Assembly (NCBI RefSeq): GCF_036347135.1
Contig: NZ_CP108938.1
Coordinates: forward strand, 4,464,001 to 4,528,000
Reading direction: 5' to 3'
DNA: 64,000 nucleotides
DNA from: Streptomyces sp. NBC_00775
GTDB taxonomy: Bacteria > Actinomycetota > Actinomycetes > Streptomycetales > Streptomycetaceae
Positions 27,176 through 35,276 of the stretch are shown here, one piece after another. Position numbers and translations under genes: made by a program. How positions within the stretch are numbered: the first letter of the stretch is position 1; each line of letters starts with the position of its first letter. The notes beneath the pieces are model-generated. The model searched no databases. It was not told the origin of the DNA and worked only from the letters and a program-made list of their open reading frames with translations.

Positions 27176-28076
27176 CGGCGGTCTTCGCGGTCTTCGCGGT
27201 CTTCGCGGTCTTCGCGGTCTTCGCCAGTGTGACCTTCAGGCTGGCCGTCACGATCAGCGGGACGCCGAGGGCCTGCACGAGCCCGATGTGGTGGCCGTAC
27301 ACCGCCCAGTCCATGACCATCGCGACCGCCGGGTAGGTGAAGGCGAGTACGGCGATCTTGGCGGTCGGAAGCTTGGCGTACGCCGAGTACATGAGGACGT
27401 ACATCAGACCGGTGTGGATGAGCCCGAGGCCGGCGAGCCAGCCCCAGTCGGCGCCCGTCCCGGCCATCGCGCCGAAGTCGGCGAAGGGGAGCAACAGGGG
27501 GATGCCCACGAGGACTTGGACGAGGGCGATGAGGTGCGGGCGGACGCCGGTGATGCGCTTGGTGACCAGGGTGGACAGTCCGTAGAGGAGCGCGGCGAGG
27601 AGAGCCTGGCCGACGCCTACGACGTACGATCCGCCGCTCGTGAAGTCGCCGGGTGTGACGCCCGAGACGAGGATCAGCCCCGCGAAGGCCGCGGCCACCC
27701 AGCCGACCTTCGCCGCGGTGAGCCGCTCGCGGAAGAACAGCGCGCCCAGCAGGACCACGTAGAACGGCTGCGTGTGGTAGACGACCGTCGCGACGGAGAT
27801 CGACGTGTTCTCGTACGCCTGGAAGAGGAAGACCCAGTTGAAGACGATGAACACGCCGCCGAGGACGGCCAGGCCCAGGGTGCGGGGGGTGAAGCCGTGG
27901 CCGCGCAGCCAGCCGCGGGCGACGACGTAGGAGCCCAGCGCCAGGGCGCCGAACAGGACACGGAAGAAAACGACGTTGAAGGGCGAGGCGCCCGACTCGA
28001 CGACGAAGACGCCGAGGGTGCCGGAGAGCACCATCGCGGTCGTCAGCTGGGCCGTGCCCTTGTTCTCTGAGGTCAT
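27075..28076 (-). CDS. EamA-family drug/metabolite transporter
   Basis: 333 aa with ten predicted membrane spans and duplicated EamA halves (TLGVFVVESGASPFNVVFFR and LYGLSTLVTKRITGV). It exports a metabolite or amino acid. The last TM ends about residue 280. The remaining tail has a KTA repeat encoded by five 9-bp units and an Ala/Pro-rich stretch read opposite to the lysR end. The tail is unlikely to be needed for transport. The start ATG is at 28076. Confidence 0.88.
   Translation of the reverse strand: MTSENKGTAQLTTAMVLSGTLGVFVVESGASPFNVVFFRVLFGALALGSYVVARGWLRGHGFTPRTLGLAVLGGVFIVFNWVFLFQAYENTSISVATVVYHTQPFYVVLLGALFFRERLTAAKVGWVAAAFAGLILVSGVTPGDFTSGGSYVVGVGQALLAALLYGLSTLVTKRITGVRPHLIALVQVLVGIPLLLPFADFGAMAGTGADWGWLAGLGLIHTGLMYVLMYSAYAKLPTAKIAVLAFTYPAVAMVMDWAVYGHHIGLVQALGVPLIVTASLKVTLAKTAKTAKTAKTAKTAATPLTPASAPAPRTAAHAPEAASRPATPVASEA
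27179..27223. repeat. 9-bp tandem repeat, five copies, in EamA gene
   Basis: CGGTCTTCG repeated five times at 27179-27187, 27188-27196, 27197-27205, 27206-27214 and 27215-27223. It encodes repeated Lys-Thr-Ala in the tail of the EamA protein. The unit is a multiple of three, so copy changes stay in frame. It starts 3 bp after the lysR stop. Confidence 0.92.
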
Positions 28077-28263
28077 GCCGACGAAGCTACGAGCGGGCCG
28101 TGCGGCCGGTCCACGCGCCAGTGGGGCGTCCTGCCGATGGGCTCATCGGCGCCGCCGATACCCCCAGGTCGGCCGATGCGTGCAGGTTGTACGCCGACGA
28201 GCCTCCCGAAGCGGACAATGCGCCCCTGGGCCGGACCCCGCCCGGGCCGGACACTTACCTCGC

Positions 28264-29661
28264 ATGACGACAGCTCCCGCCAGCTCACCCACCACGATCG
28301 CCCCCGAGTACGGCGACCGGGTCATCGCCGTCGAGACGGCGGGCTCGGAACCCATCCCCGACGCCGAACGGCACGGCAGCCCCTTGCAGCTGCTGTGGAC
28401 GTGGGCGTCGCCGAACATCGAGTTCGCGACCGTCTACATCGGCGTGATCTCGGTCCTCTTCTTCGGCCTCAACTTCTGGCAGGCCGCCGCCGCCATCCTC
28501 CTCGGCACCGCGATCGGCGCCCTCACCCAGGGCGTGCTGTCCCTGGACGGGCCGCGGTTCGGTGTGCCGCAGATGGTGATCGGCCGGTTCTCCTTCGGCC
28601 ACAAGGGCAACCTCCTGCCGTCCGGCGTGAACGCGGTGGTGGCGGGCGTCGGCTGGTTCGCGGTGAACAGCCTGAGCGCGGCCTTCGCGCTGAACACGCT
28701 GACCGACCTGCGGCCGCTGCCCTCCCTGCTGCTCGTGGTGGTGGCGGAGATCCTGATCGGCTTCATCGGCCACAACTTCGTGCACGTCTTCGAGAAGTAC
28801 GCGTTCCCGGCGCTCGCGGTGGTCTTCCTGCTGGCCGGCGTGTGGACGTTCAAGGACGCGCACCTCGGCACAGGCGGCGGGGGCGGCGGCCTCGGCGGCT
28901 TCCTGCTGGCGTTCAGCACGGCGTGGGGCTACGCGGCCGGCTGGAACCCGTACGCCACGGACTACTCGCGCTATCTTCCCCGTACGGCGAGCAAGTTCAA
29001 GACGGTCCTCTACCCGGCGGTCGGACTGTTCGTGTCGGTCGCGATCGTGGCGATCATCGGCGCGGCCTCGGCAACGATCGTGGCCCCCAAGGACGCCACC
29101 CCGACGGCGGCCTTCACCGGCCATCTGCCCGGCTGGCTCGGCAACCTGGTGCTGCTCGCCATCATCCTCGGCGCGGTCTCCGCGAACGCCCTGAACATCT
29201 ACTCCTCAGCGATCTCCATCACCTCGCTCGGCCTGAAGCTCCCCGCCTGGCTGGGCCGCAGCGTGCTGGTCGTGCTGTCCGGGGTCGTCGGCACGGCGGC
29301 GGCGTGGGCGTCCCTGTCGGACGCGGGATCGGCGTACGAGGCGTTCCTGCTGATCATCGCGTACTGGGTGGGCCCGTGGCTGGGCGTCGTCCTGACCGAG
29401 CGGTGGCTTCAGTCCCGCACGGCCACGGACGAGGAACTGTCCCGCCGCCTCGGCGACGCCTCCTACACCAACTGGCCCGGTCTGGCGGCCCTGTTGATCG
29501 GGGTCGCGGTGTCGGTGCCGCTCTTCTCCAACCAGGAGAAGTACGTCGGGTGGGTGCCGGAGCACTGGGCGTCGTTCGGTGACATCACCTGCCTGGTCGG
29601 GTTCGCGGTGAGCGCGGGGCTGTACGCGGTGCTGCGCGGACGTTTCGCCGCCAAGGCCTGA
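28264..29661 (+). CDS. NCS1-family cytosine/purine permease
   Basis: 465 aa, about twelve TM. NCS1 features: NIEFATVYIGVISVLFFGLN, FGVPQMVIGRFSFGHKGN, a central TAWGYAAGWNPYATDYSRYL. It symports a nucleobase such as cytosine, or a related cofactor. The start ATG at 28264 lies in a divergent region of 187 bp with the EamA gene. A cytosine deaminase is 10 kb away and not linked. A strong bidirectional terminator follows. Confidence 0.87.
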   Translation: MTTAPASSPTTIAPEYGDRVIAVETAGSEPIPDAERHGSPLQLLWTWASPNIEFATVYIGVISVLFFGLNFWQAAAAILLGTAIGALTQGVLSLDGPRFGVPQMVIGRFSFGHKGNLLPSGVNAVVAGVGWFAVNSLSAAFALNTLTDLRPLPSLLLVVVAEILIGFIGHNFVHVFEKYAFPALAVVFLLAGVWTFKDAHLGTGGGGGGLGGFLLAFSTAWGYAAGWNPYATDYSRYLPRTASKFKTVLYPAVGLFVSVAIVAIIGAASATIVAPKDATPTAAFTGHLPGWLGNLVLLAIILGAVSANALNIYSSAISITSLGLKLPAWLGRSVLVVLSGVVGTAAAWASLSDAGSAYEAFLLIIAYWVGPWLGVVLTERWLQSRTATDEELSRRLGDASYTNWPGLAALLIGVAVSVPLFSNQEKYVGWVPEHWASFGDITCLVGFAVSAGLYAVLRGRFAAKA

Positions 29662-29679
29662 GAGAACACCGGCGGTCGC

Positions 29680-29714
29680 TCCCCCGCCGGCCAGGGCAAC
29701 TGGCCGGCGGGGGA
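29680..29714. terminator. Bidirectional terminator between permease and kinase
   Basis: Perfect 15-bp stem: TCCCCCGCCGGCCAG (29680-29694) with CTGGCCGGCGGGGGA (29700-29714), loop GGCAA. It lies between the convergent NCS1 permease and the ricin kinase. Confidence 0.88.
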
Positions 29715-29716
29715 AG

Positions 29717-31549
29717 TCATGTCCTCGTCCAGCGCTGCGATGCGGTTCCGGACACGCAGGTCGAGGTGACCGGCCAGCCTGCGGACTCGTCGAGGCACCG
29801 GCTGTTGTAGATGTTCTGCAGGGTGCCGCCGGAGCCCGTGCGCCAGGACAGCTGGGTGCTCTGGTCGCAGTCGGCCGTCACGATGTTGTAGGCGCTCACA
29901 CTCAGACACTTGCCGGTGTGCTCGTTGACCACGTGGAATGCGCCGCCCGACACGCTTTTGTAAGCCCATGAGGCCGCCGGGCTGTCCGAACAAGCTCCGA
30001 GGACCGCGCCGCTGTAGTCGCTCATCACCAGGCACTGGCCGTCGGCGGCGTTCGTGAGCTGGTAGTAGCCGCTGGCGGGGGCTTTCGCCGAGGTGCCGCC
30101 GGAACTGCTTGAGCTGCTACTGCTTCCGCCCGAGCCGTCGCTGTCCGAGGTGTCGGACCCGCCGGAGCCGTCCTGTGCGCCCGTGCCCGTGCCCGTGCTC
30201 GTGCCCCCGGCGTCCGCCTGCGTCCCGCCTGTCCCCTTGCTCTTGTCCTTGTCCTTGCCCTTGCCCTTGCTCTGATCCGCCGACGGGGACGGCGACTTCG
30301 TCGTGCCCGAGGAGGACGACGTGGGATCGAGCGACGCCGACACCGAGGCGGAGGGCGTGGTCCGTGCCTCGTCGTCCGGCGAGGACGTGTACGGCAGCAG
30401 CTGGATGGCGAGGGTCGTGCCGGTCGCCACGACCACGACGGGAACGACGGCGAACAGAACGCGGGTCCGGCGGCGTTCGCGTCGTTTCGGGTCCGGGGCG
30501 GCCTCCGGGGTCGGCTCCGGCTCCGGAGGCTTCGGCTTGTCCGATTCCGCCTTCGGCCCGGGGGAGGGCAGGGTCGGCACGGGACGGGCGGGCAGTTTGT
30601 CGGCATCCGGCACCGTCGCGGCGAAGGCGGCCCGCTCGGACAGCGGCTCGGCGATGGTCTCCGGCCACGGTGGATCGGCGAACGGACCATGTCTTGCGGC
30701 GAGTTCGGCGAGCTCGGCGGCGGTGGGACGGCCCTCGGGATCCTTGTCGAGGCAGGCCGCGACGGCCTCGGCGAGTTCGGGATCCAGCGCGCGCAGCGGA
30801 GCCAGGTCGGGCTCCTCGTGGACGATGCGGTACAGCACGGCGTGCCCGGAGTCGTCGCCGAAGGGCGGCCGGCCGCACGCCGCGTACGCGGCCATCGACC
30901 CCAGCGCGAACACATCGACGGCACCGGTCAACTGCCGTGTCCCCGAGGCTTGTTCGGGCGACATGTAGGCGGGGGTGCCCACGACGATGCCGGTCCTCGT
31001 CAGCTGGCTCTGTTCGGCGGCACGGGCGACACCGAAGTCGATGAGGGTGAGCCCGTCGAGGGTCAGCATGACGTTGGACGGCTTGAGGTCCCGGTGCACC
31101 ATGTCCAGCGCGTGCACCGCGGCCAGCCCCGAGGCCGCCTCCCGCAGCAGCAGCCACAGGGCGTCGGCGGGCAGCGGATGCCCGTGCAGTTCGACGGCCT
31201 CCCTCAGGGTGAGCCCGGGAACGTACGCGGTCGCGAACCACGGCGGCCGTGCGTCGCGGTCACTGGCGAGCAGCGGCGCGGTGGCCTCCTCGGGCAGCCG
31301 GGCGAGGTTGTCCAGCTCATGTCCGAAGCGCCGCAGGAAGTCCTTGTCCTCGGCGACGACGGAGGGCAGCACCTGCTTGACGGCGGCGTACCGCCCCTCG
31401 TGCACACCGAGGTACACCCGACCCATGCCGCCGGACCCGAGTCGGCCCACCAGCGGGATCTCCCCGATCCACCGCGGATCCTCCGCCTCCAGCGGCTCGG
31501 CTCCGCTGCCGTTCAGATCTGTCACGCCTGCCCCGTTTTCCCCGTTCAC
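29717..31549 (-). CDS. Ser/Thr kinase with extracellular ricin-type lectin domain
   Basis: 610 aa. Kinase domain residues about 30-290 with LVGRLGSGGMGRVYL, HRDLKPSN and DFGVARA; a Pro/Lys-rich linker; one membrane segment near 361-383; a Ser/Gly-rich stalk with repeated GTGT and SSSSSS; and a C-terminal ricin B (beta-trefoil) domain at about 494-610, with the repeated QxW motif variants (QCLV, KCLSV, RCLDES, QRWTRT). The lectin domain would bind cell-wall or other glycans and signal inside. The GTG start at 31549 has AGAGGA 6 nt upstream; the open extension to 31600 lacks one. Confidence 0.9.
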   Translation of the reverse strand: MNGENGAGVTDLNGSGAEPLEAEDPRWIGEIPLVGRLGSGGMGRVYLGVHEGRYAAVKQVLPSVVAEDKDFLRRFGHELDNLARLPEEATAPLLASDRDARPPWFATAYVPGLTLREAVELHGHPLPADALWLLLREAASGLAAVHALDMVHRDLKPSNVMLTLDGLTLIDFGVARAAEQSQLTRTGIVVGTPAYMSPEQASGTRQLTGAVDVFALGSMAAYAACGRPPFGDDSGHAVLYRIVHEEPDLAPLRALDPELAEAVAACLDKDPEGRPTAAELAELAARHGPFADPPWPETIAEPLSERAAFAATVPDADKLPARPVPTLPSPGPKAESDKPKPPEPEPTPEAAPDPKRRERRRTRVLFAVVPVVVVATGTTLAIQLLPYTSSPDDEARTTPSASVSASLDPTSSSSGTTKSPSPSADQSKGKGKDKDKSKGTGGTQADAGGTSTGTGTGAQDGSGGSDTSDSDGSGGSSSSSSSSGGTSAKAPASGYYQLTNAADGQCLVMSDYSGAVLGACSDSPAASWAYKSVSGGAFHVVNEHTGKCLSVSAYNIVTADCDQSTQLSWRTGSGGTLQNIYNSRCLDESAGWPVTSTCVSGTASQRWTRT

Positions 31550-31589
31550 GGTGATTCCTCTTTCGGTGCGCGTACGCGTTTCAGCGCGC

Positions 31590-31703
31590 CTACGAGCCAA
31601 GGCCGATCAAGCAGTAAACGTACTGATTGATCGGCGTCCCGTTGAGGGTATCGGTGTAGGAAAACGCGTACTGCGTACGGGAGTTGCTGTCGCAGCGACT
31701 CAT
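31590..31703 (-). pseudogene. Orphan C-terminal gene fragment
   Basis: 37 codons, MSRCDSNSRTQYAFSYTDTL then PINQYVYCLIGLGS, with coding-like codon use and a stop at 31590. The upstream continuation in this frame is antisense to the TetR remnant and has no good sense. It looks like the end of a truncated secreted or hypothetical protein. I do not recognise the family. Confidence 0.45.
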
Positions 31704-31938
31704 GTCCGACGTCAGCGGGATCGTACGCACGTACTTCGCGTTCATCGAGGAACACCGGGACGCGGCCCTGCTCCTGCACTCCGCGCTTCCCCTGCCGTTG
31801 ATCGAGTCCCTGGTGCTGGGCCCCGTCATCGGCGTCGCACGGCGGTGGCTGTCCGGGATCGGGGACGTGGATCTGGAGGAAGCGGTACGGGTGCTGCCGG
31901 ACAGGATCTGGCGGTCGGTCAGCGCAGAGCCGACGTGA
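31684..31938 (+). pseudogene. TetR-family regulator remnant (ligand domain only)
   Basis: 84 aa. IVRTYFAFIEEHRDAALLLH and the following GPVIGVARRWLSGIGDVDLEEAVRVLPDRIWRSV resemble the last 70 residues of TetR C-terminal domains. No helix-turn-helix precedes it. It is therefore a truncated gene, abutting the remnant on the other strand at about 31700, where two gene debris pieces meet. The 3' end overlaps the end of the DUF397 gene. Confidence 0.6.
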
Positions 31939-32110
31939 ACGCCGACCAGGCGGAGCGGGTGATGACGAGGACCGGGCCGTGGGGGTTCTTGCTGTCACGG
32001 ACGGGGACGACGGCGGGGAAACCGGGGGCGATTTCCACGCAGTTGCCGCCGTTGTTGTCGCTGTAGCTGCTCTTGATCCAGGTCGCCGCGCCGAGTTCGT
32101 GACTGTCCAT
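31919..32110 (-). CDS. DUF397 protein, whiJ-type locus
   Basis: 63 aa, with the DUF397 signature ATWIKSSYSDNNGGNCVEIA and VPVRDSKNPHGPVL. In Streptomyces DUF397 genes pair with XRE/DUF5753 regulators as in the whiJ and abaA developmental loci; the acidic small protein is thought to modulate the regulator. The XRE gene overlaps the first 116 nt of this gene in another frame. ATG 32110. Confidence 0.88.
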   Translation of the reverse strand: MDSHELGAATWIKSSYSDNNGGNCVEIAPGFPAVVPVRDSKNPHGPVLVITRSAWSAFTSALR

Positions 32111-32939
32111 CGTGCTCGTACCCCTCCATCACGTCGCTGATCAGAGCGGCGGATTCGCGAGCTGACGGAGCGTCCGCCCTGAGCACATCATAGGTCTGGC
32201 TGTAGCGCGCGAAGGCGGCCGGATCGTCGTTGAAATGCCCACGGTCCAGCGACTCCGAGTACATCCATTCGTGCCCGCCGGGCAGCCTGATCAACGACAT
32301 CGAGCCCCGGGGGCGAACGAGCCCGTAGAGTCCCGCCGGGGCCACCTGGATACGGATGTTGAGGCGCTGTCCGACGTTCAGCAGATGGGCGCACTGGTCA
32401 CGCATGACTTCCGGGCTGCCCACCGCGTTGTGCAGACAGCTCTCGTCGAGGACCGCGACGTACAGCGGGCCGTCGTCGGCGAGGAAGCGCGGCTGGCGGC
32501 TCAGCCGGGCTCGGACGCGCTCCTCGACCTCATCACCGCTCGCGACCTGAGAGAAGAGCGCGTGGGCATAACCCGGTGTCTGCAACAGGCCCGGGATGAC
32601 CCGCTCTTGATACTCCCGCAGGGCCACCGCCCTGGCGTCCATATCGGCCCTGCGCTCGAACCAGTCCGGATGCTGCACCACCGGATACCAGTCGATCCGG
32701 CACCACAGCCGCACCAACACCCCACCCGTACCGAGCAGTTCGTCGCACGCCTTGGCAAAGGTGTCCTGCGGAACCCTCGCACCCGCCTCCACCCGGGCCA
32801 CATGGGAGCGGTCGCACGGGATCCGGCGCGCCAGGCCCTCCTGCGTCAGACCCTCCGCCTCGCGGTAGTGCTTCAGCAGCTCCCCGAAAACGGCAGCGGT
32901 CGTAGCGGCCGCTCCTCCGTCGGCGTTACGTCGGCTCAC
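31995..32939 (-). CDS. XRE/DUF5753 (WhiJ-like) regulator
   Basis: 314 aa. HTH_31-type DNA-binding domain (about residues 20-70, EGLTQEGLARRIPCDRSHVARVE) followed by DUF5753 (about 95-280, PGLLQTPGYAHALFS, MRDQCAHLL, RIQVAPAGLYGLVRPRGSM). Family members, such as WhiJ, repress or activate development in concert with a DUF397 partner. GTG start at 32939 has AAGGGGG upstream. The stop at 31995 lies 116 nt inside the DUF397 gene: the C-terminal 35 residues are read out of frame, with an Arg/Gln-rich tail, which looks like loss of the normal stop. Confidence 0.88.
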   Translation of the reverse strand: MSRRNADGGAAATTAAVFGELLKHYREAEGLTQEGLARRIPCDRSHVARVEAGARVPQDTFAKACDELLGTGGVLVRLWCRIDWYPVVQHPDWFERRADMDARAVALREYQERVIPGLLQTPGYAHALFSQVASGDEVEERVRARLSRQPRFLADDGPLYVAVLDESCLHNAVGSPEVMRDQCAHLLNVGQRLNIRIQVAPAGLYGLVRPRGSMSLIRLPGGHEWMYSESLDRGHFNDDPAAFARYSQTYDVLRADAPSARESAALISDVMEGYEHDGQSRTRRGDLDQEQLQRQQRRQLRGNRPRFPRRRPRP

Positions 32940-33052
32940 CGCACCCCCTTCGTGACAGTGCACCACTGTCACGCGTCGGCCGTTGATACCGACCGTTCCC
33001 CTGAGCCACGCTCGATACACCCAGAGTGATCAGGCATGTACGGAGTGAGAAC

Positions 33053-33685
33053 ATGGTGGAACAAGTCGAGCCGGGGACTCTCGTCCACGACCCCCAGGCG
33101 CGCAAGGTGGGCGAGTACCGAGGCAAGGCGGGCCCCTACGCGATGCTGCGCCCGCTCGGCGGCGGCCGGGAGTGGCAGGCGGACCCGGCACTGATCCGCG
33201 CGGCGACACCGGAGGAACGGCTCAGCGCCGAAGTGAAGGCGGTCAACCACCGTTCAGGGAACGCCACCGCGACAGAACATCAGGGTGACGAGGTGAGCCG
33301 CCCGCCCGTACCCGTCCCCGATTGCGCGGCATGCGGGGACCTCGCCGTACGACGCGACGACGCCCGCTCCCGCTGCGACGGCACCGACGAGACCGACGCG
33401 AACGTACTGCTGCGCCGACACCTGAGGGCGGCCCACGGAGGCACCCCGGCCCGCCGCCGGATCTTCCGCTACGTGCCGTTCACGATCGTGCAGGACGCGA
33501 CGGCGGAGCCGGAGTACGAGGCGCGGTGCGTCTCGGGGGACGAGGCCGACTGCGGTGCCGGGTCCGGTCCGCGCAGCGATCCGGCGGACGTCGAGGAGTG
33601 GCAGCGCAGGCACACACAGGAGACCCGGCACACGCGTTACCGCCGCAACTTCGCGGACTACGCGGTGATGGAGCCCCCACGCTGA
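33053..33685 (+). CDS. Fusion of two small whiJ-locus proteins (DUF7848-type C-terminus)
   Basis: 210 aa. Residues 1-75 (VEPGTLVHDPQARKVGEYRG, PLGGGREWQADP) match a small protein that is often separate in whiJ-type loci. From about residue 85 a second unit starts at a GTGAGC, containing FRYVPFTIVQD, CVSGDEADCGAGSG, and HTRYRRNFADYAVMEPPR, as in DUF7848. Here there is no stop between them, so the two families are fused in one frame. ATG 33053 has GGAG 7 nt upstream. Divergent from the XRE gene. Function unknown. Confidence 0.72.
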   Translation: MVEQVEPGTLVHDPQARKVGEYRGKAGPYAMLRPLGGGREWQADPALIRAATPEERLSAEVKAVNHRSGNATATEHQGDEVSRPPVPVPDCAACGDLAVRRDDARSRCDGTDETDANVLLRRHLRAAHGGTPARRRIFRYVPFTIVQDATAEPEYEARCVSGDEADCGAGSGPRSDPADVEEWQRRHTQETRHTRYRRNFADYAVMEPPR

Positions 33686-33704
33686 CCGTTCCCGGTGCTC
33701 ACCG

Positions 33705-34031
33705 TCAGTCCTCGCGGAGCACGAGCGCGAGCAACCCCGGGAAGCGGACGTCGAACTCCTCGCGGCGGAGCCGGTTGACGCGCTTGGGCCCTTCGTCCCG
33801 CTGCTCCACGAGACCCGCCCCGCGCAGCACCGAGAAGTGGTGGCTGAGGGCCGCCTTGCCGACCGGCACCTCGAAGCTGCCGCAGCTGCGCGTCCACACG
33901 GGGGATCCCGCCAGCTCCCGTACGAGCGTGATGCGTACGGGATCGGCGAGGGCGGCGAGCGCGGTCAGCACGGGGACGTCGTCGGGGTGGGTGTGCTCGG
34001 GCGCCGCCCGATGACTGGTGCGCTCCACCAT
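33705..34031 (-). CDS. ArsR-family regulator
   Basis: 108 aa winged helix-turn-helix (VLTALAALADPVRITLVREL, LSHHFSVLRGAGLVEQR). No obvious metal-binding Cys pair in the recognition helix; one Cys in WTRSCGSFEV. It probably represses the divergent quinone oxidoreductase in response to redox or electrophile stress. ATG 34031 has GGGAGG about 5 nt upstream. The open reading frame extends further upstream, through the 9-bp repeats, but that part lacks coding sense. Confidence 0.87.
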   Translation of the reverse strand: MVERTSHRAAPEHTHPDDVPVLTALAALADPVRITLVRELAGSPVWTRSCGSFEVPVGKAALSHHFSVLRGAGLVEQRDEGPKRVNRLRREEFDVRFPGLLALVLRED

Positions 34032-34051
34032 GCCCGCCTCCCTGGGTCCCT

Positions 34052-34096
34052 TACATCCACTACATCCGCCGCGTCCGCCGCGTCCGCCGCGTCCGC
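34052..34096. repeat. 9-bp tandem repeats upstream of ArsR gene
   Basis: Five consecutive 9-mers at 34052-34096: TACATCCAC, TACATCCGC and three CGCGTCCGC. They lie in the 5' leader of the ArsR gene. Confidence 0.85.
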
Positions 34097-34100
34097 TTGC

Positions 34101-34164
34101 CGAGTGTTCGATGAAAACCATACACTCCCGAGTGTTCGCTTTCCGTTGAACAGTCGAGCACTCG
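34101..34164. promoter_or_regulatory. Triple ArsR-type operator
   Basis: CGAGTGTTCG at 34101-34110 and 34129-34138, and the matching inverse CGAGCACTCG at 34155-34164, plus the palindrome ACACTC-CC-GAGTGT at 34122-34135. They cover the divergent promoter of the ArsR and quinone oxidoreductase genes; spacing of centres is 28 and 26 bp. Confidence 0.72.
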
Positions 34165-34177
34165 GTAGGGGTGTGCC

Positions 34178-35152
34178 ATGCGCGCGGTGGAGTTCCTGGA
34201 GTACGGCGGTCCCGAGGTCCTCAAGGTCGTGGAGGCGGAGGTCCCCGAGCCCGGCCCGGGGCAGGTGAGCATCGACGTGGCCTACGTCGGCGTGAACTTC
34301 GCGGACCTGAAGGCGCGCTCGGAGGGCTATCGCGTACCAAGTCTCCCGTTCCGTCCGGGACTTGAGGTCTCGGGCCGGATCCGGGCCGTCGGAGCGGGCG
34401 TCGAAGGGCTGGCGGTCGGCCAGGAGGTCACCGCCCTGACGGAGGGCGGCGCGTACGCCGAGGTGACGGTGGCCGACGCGGTGACCGTCTTCCCGCTGCC
34501 GGAGGGCGTGGACCTGCGCACGGGCGCGACCCTGCCGACGGTGCTTCCGACGGCGTACGCCCTCGTCCACACGGTGGGCCGGCTGCAACCCGGCGAGACG
34601 GTGCTCGTGCAGGGCGCGGCGGGCGGAATCGGCACGGTGGCCGGGCAGCTGGCGAAGGCGGCGGGGGCCGGCGCGGTGTACGGCGTCGTGTCGGCCGAGC
34701 CGAAGGCCAAGTACGCCCTCGACCACGGCTACGACGAGGTCTTCGTCGGCTCCTTCACGGAGGAAGTACGAGCCGCGACGAACGGCCGGGGCATCGAGCT
34801 GGCCCTGGACCCGGTCGGCGGCGAGACATTCCGCGGCAGCCTCGCCTCCCTCGCCCCCTTCGGCCGCCTGGTCTCCTTCGGCAACGCCAGCTCGGCCGAG
34901 CCGTGGAAGGTGGGACAGCCCGAGCTCTATCCGACGGGACTGTCGGTCGCCGGGTTCTCCATCCTCGGGCTGGCCCAGACGGCACCGGGCGAGCTGCGCG
35001 CGATCGCCGAGAAGGCGTTCCGGACCGTGGTCGAGGGGGTCGTCTCCCTGCCGGTGACCGCGGAGTTCGGGCTTGCGGAGGCGAGCGAGGCCCACCGCCT
35101 GATGGGGACCCGCAGCAGCACGGGCAAGCTGCTGCTGCGGGTGGGCGGCTGA
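34178..35152 (+). CDS. NADPH:quinone oxidoreductase, MDR family
   Basis: 324 aa, medium-chain dehydrogenase/reductase of the zinc-free quinone-reductase type. N-terminal GroES-like domain (MRAVEFLEYGGPEVLKVVEA) and the NADPH-binding VQGAAGGIGTVAGQLAKAAG. No zinc ligand set is visible. It reduces quinones or other electrophiles using NADPH. Divergent from the ArsR gene, with the triple operator between them, so probably de-repressed by the stress it relieves. ATG 34178, GGTAGGGG about 6 nt before. Confidence 0.9.
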   Translation: MRAVEFLEYGGPEVLKVVEAEVPEPGPGQVSIDVAYVGVNFADLKARSEGYRVPSLPFRPGLEVSGRIRAVGAGVEGLAVGQEVTALTEGGAYAEVTVADAVTVFPLPEGVDLRTGATLPTVLPTAYALVHTVGRLQPGETVLVQGAAGGIGTVAGQLAKAAGAGAVYGVVSAEPKAKYALDHGYDEVFVGSFTEEVRAATNGRGIELALDPVGGETFRGSLASLAPFGRLVSFGNASSAEPWKVGQPELYPTGLSVAGFSILGLAQTAPGELRAIAEKAFRTVVEGVVSLPVTAEFGLAEASEAHRLMGTRSSTGKLLLRVGG

Positions 35153-35276
35153 GGGCCCGCGTACGGGCACTGCCCACTCGGTTCCCACCCACCCGCACCT
35201 TCACTCGGGCAACCACTCGAACGAGCAACTCCGGTGACACGGCCGATTGTCGGACCCCCGCGCTAGGTTCACGGCC

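Noticed and set aside
33705..34121. Longer ArsR protein starting at 34121
   Set aside because: The extra part is read from 9-bp tandem repeats and operator DNA. The ATG at 34031 has a good ribosome site.
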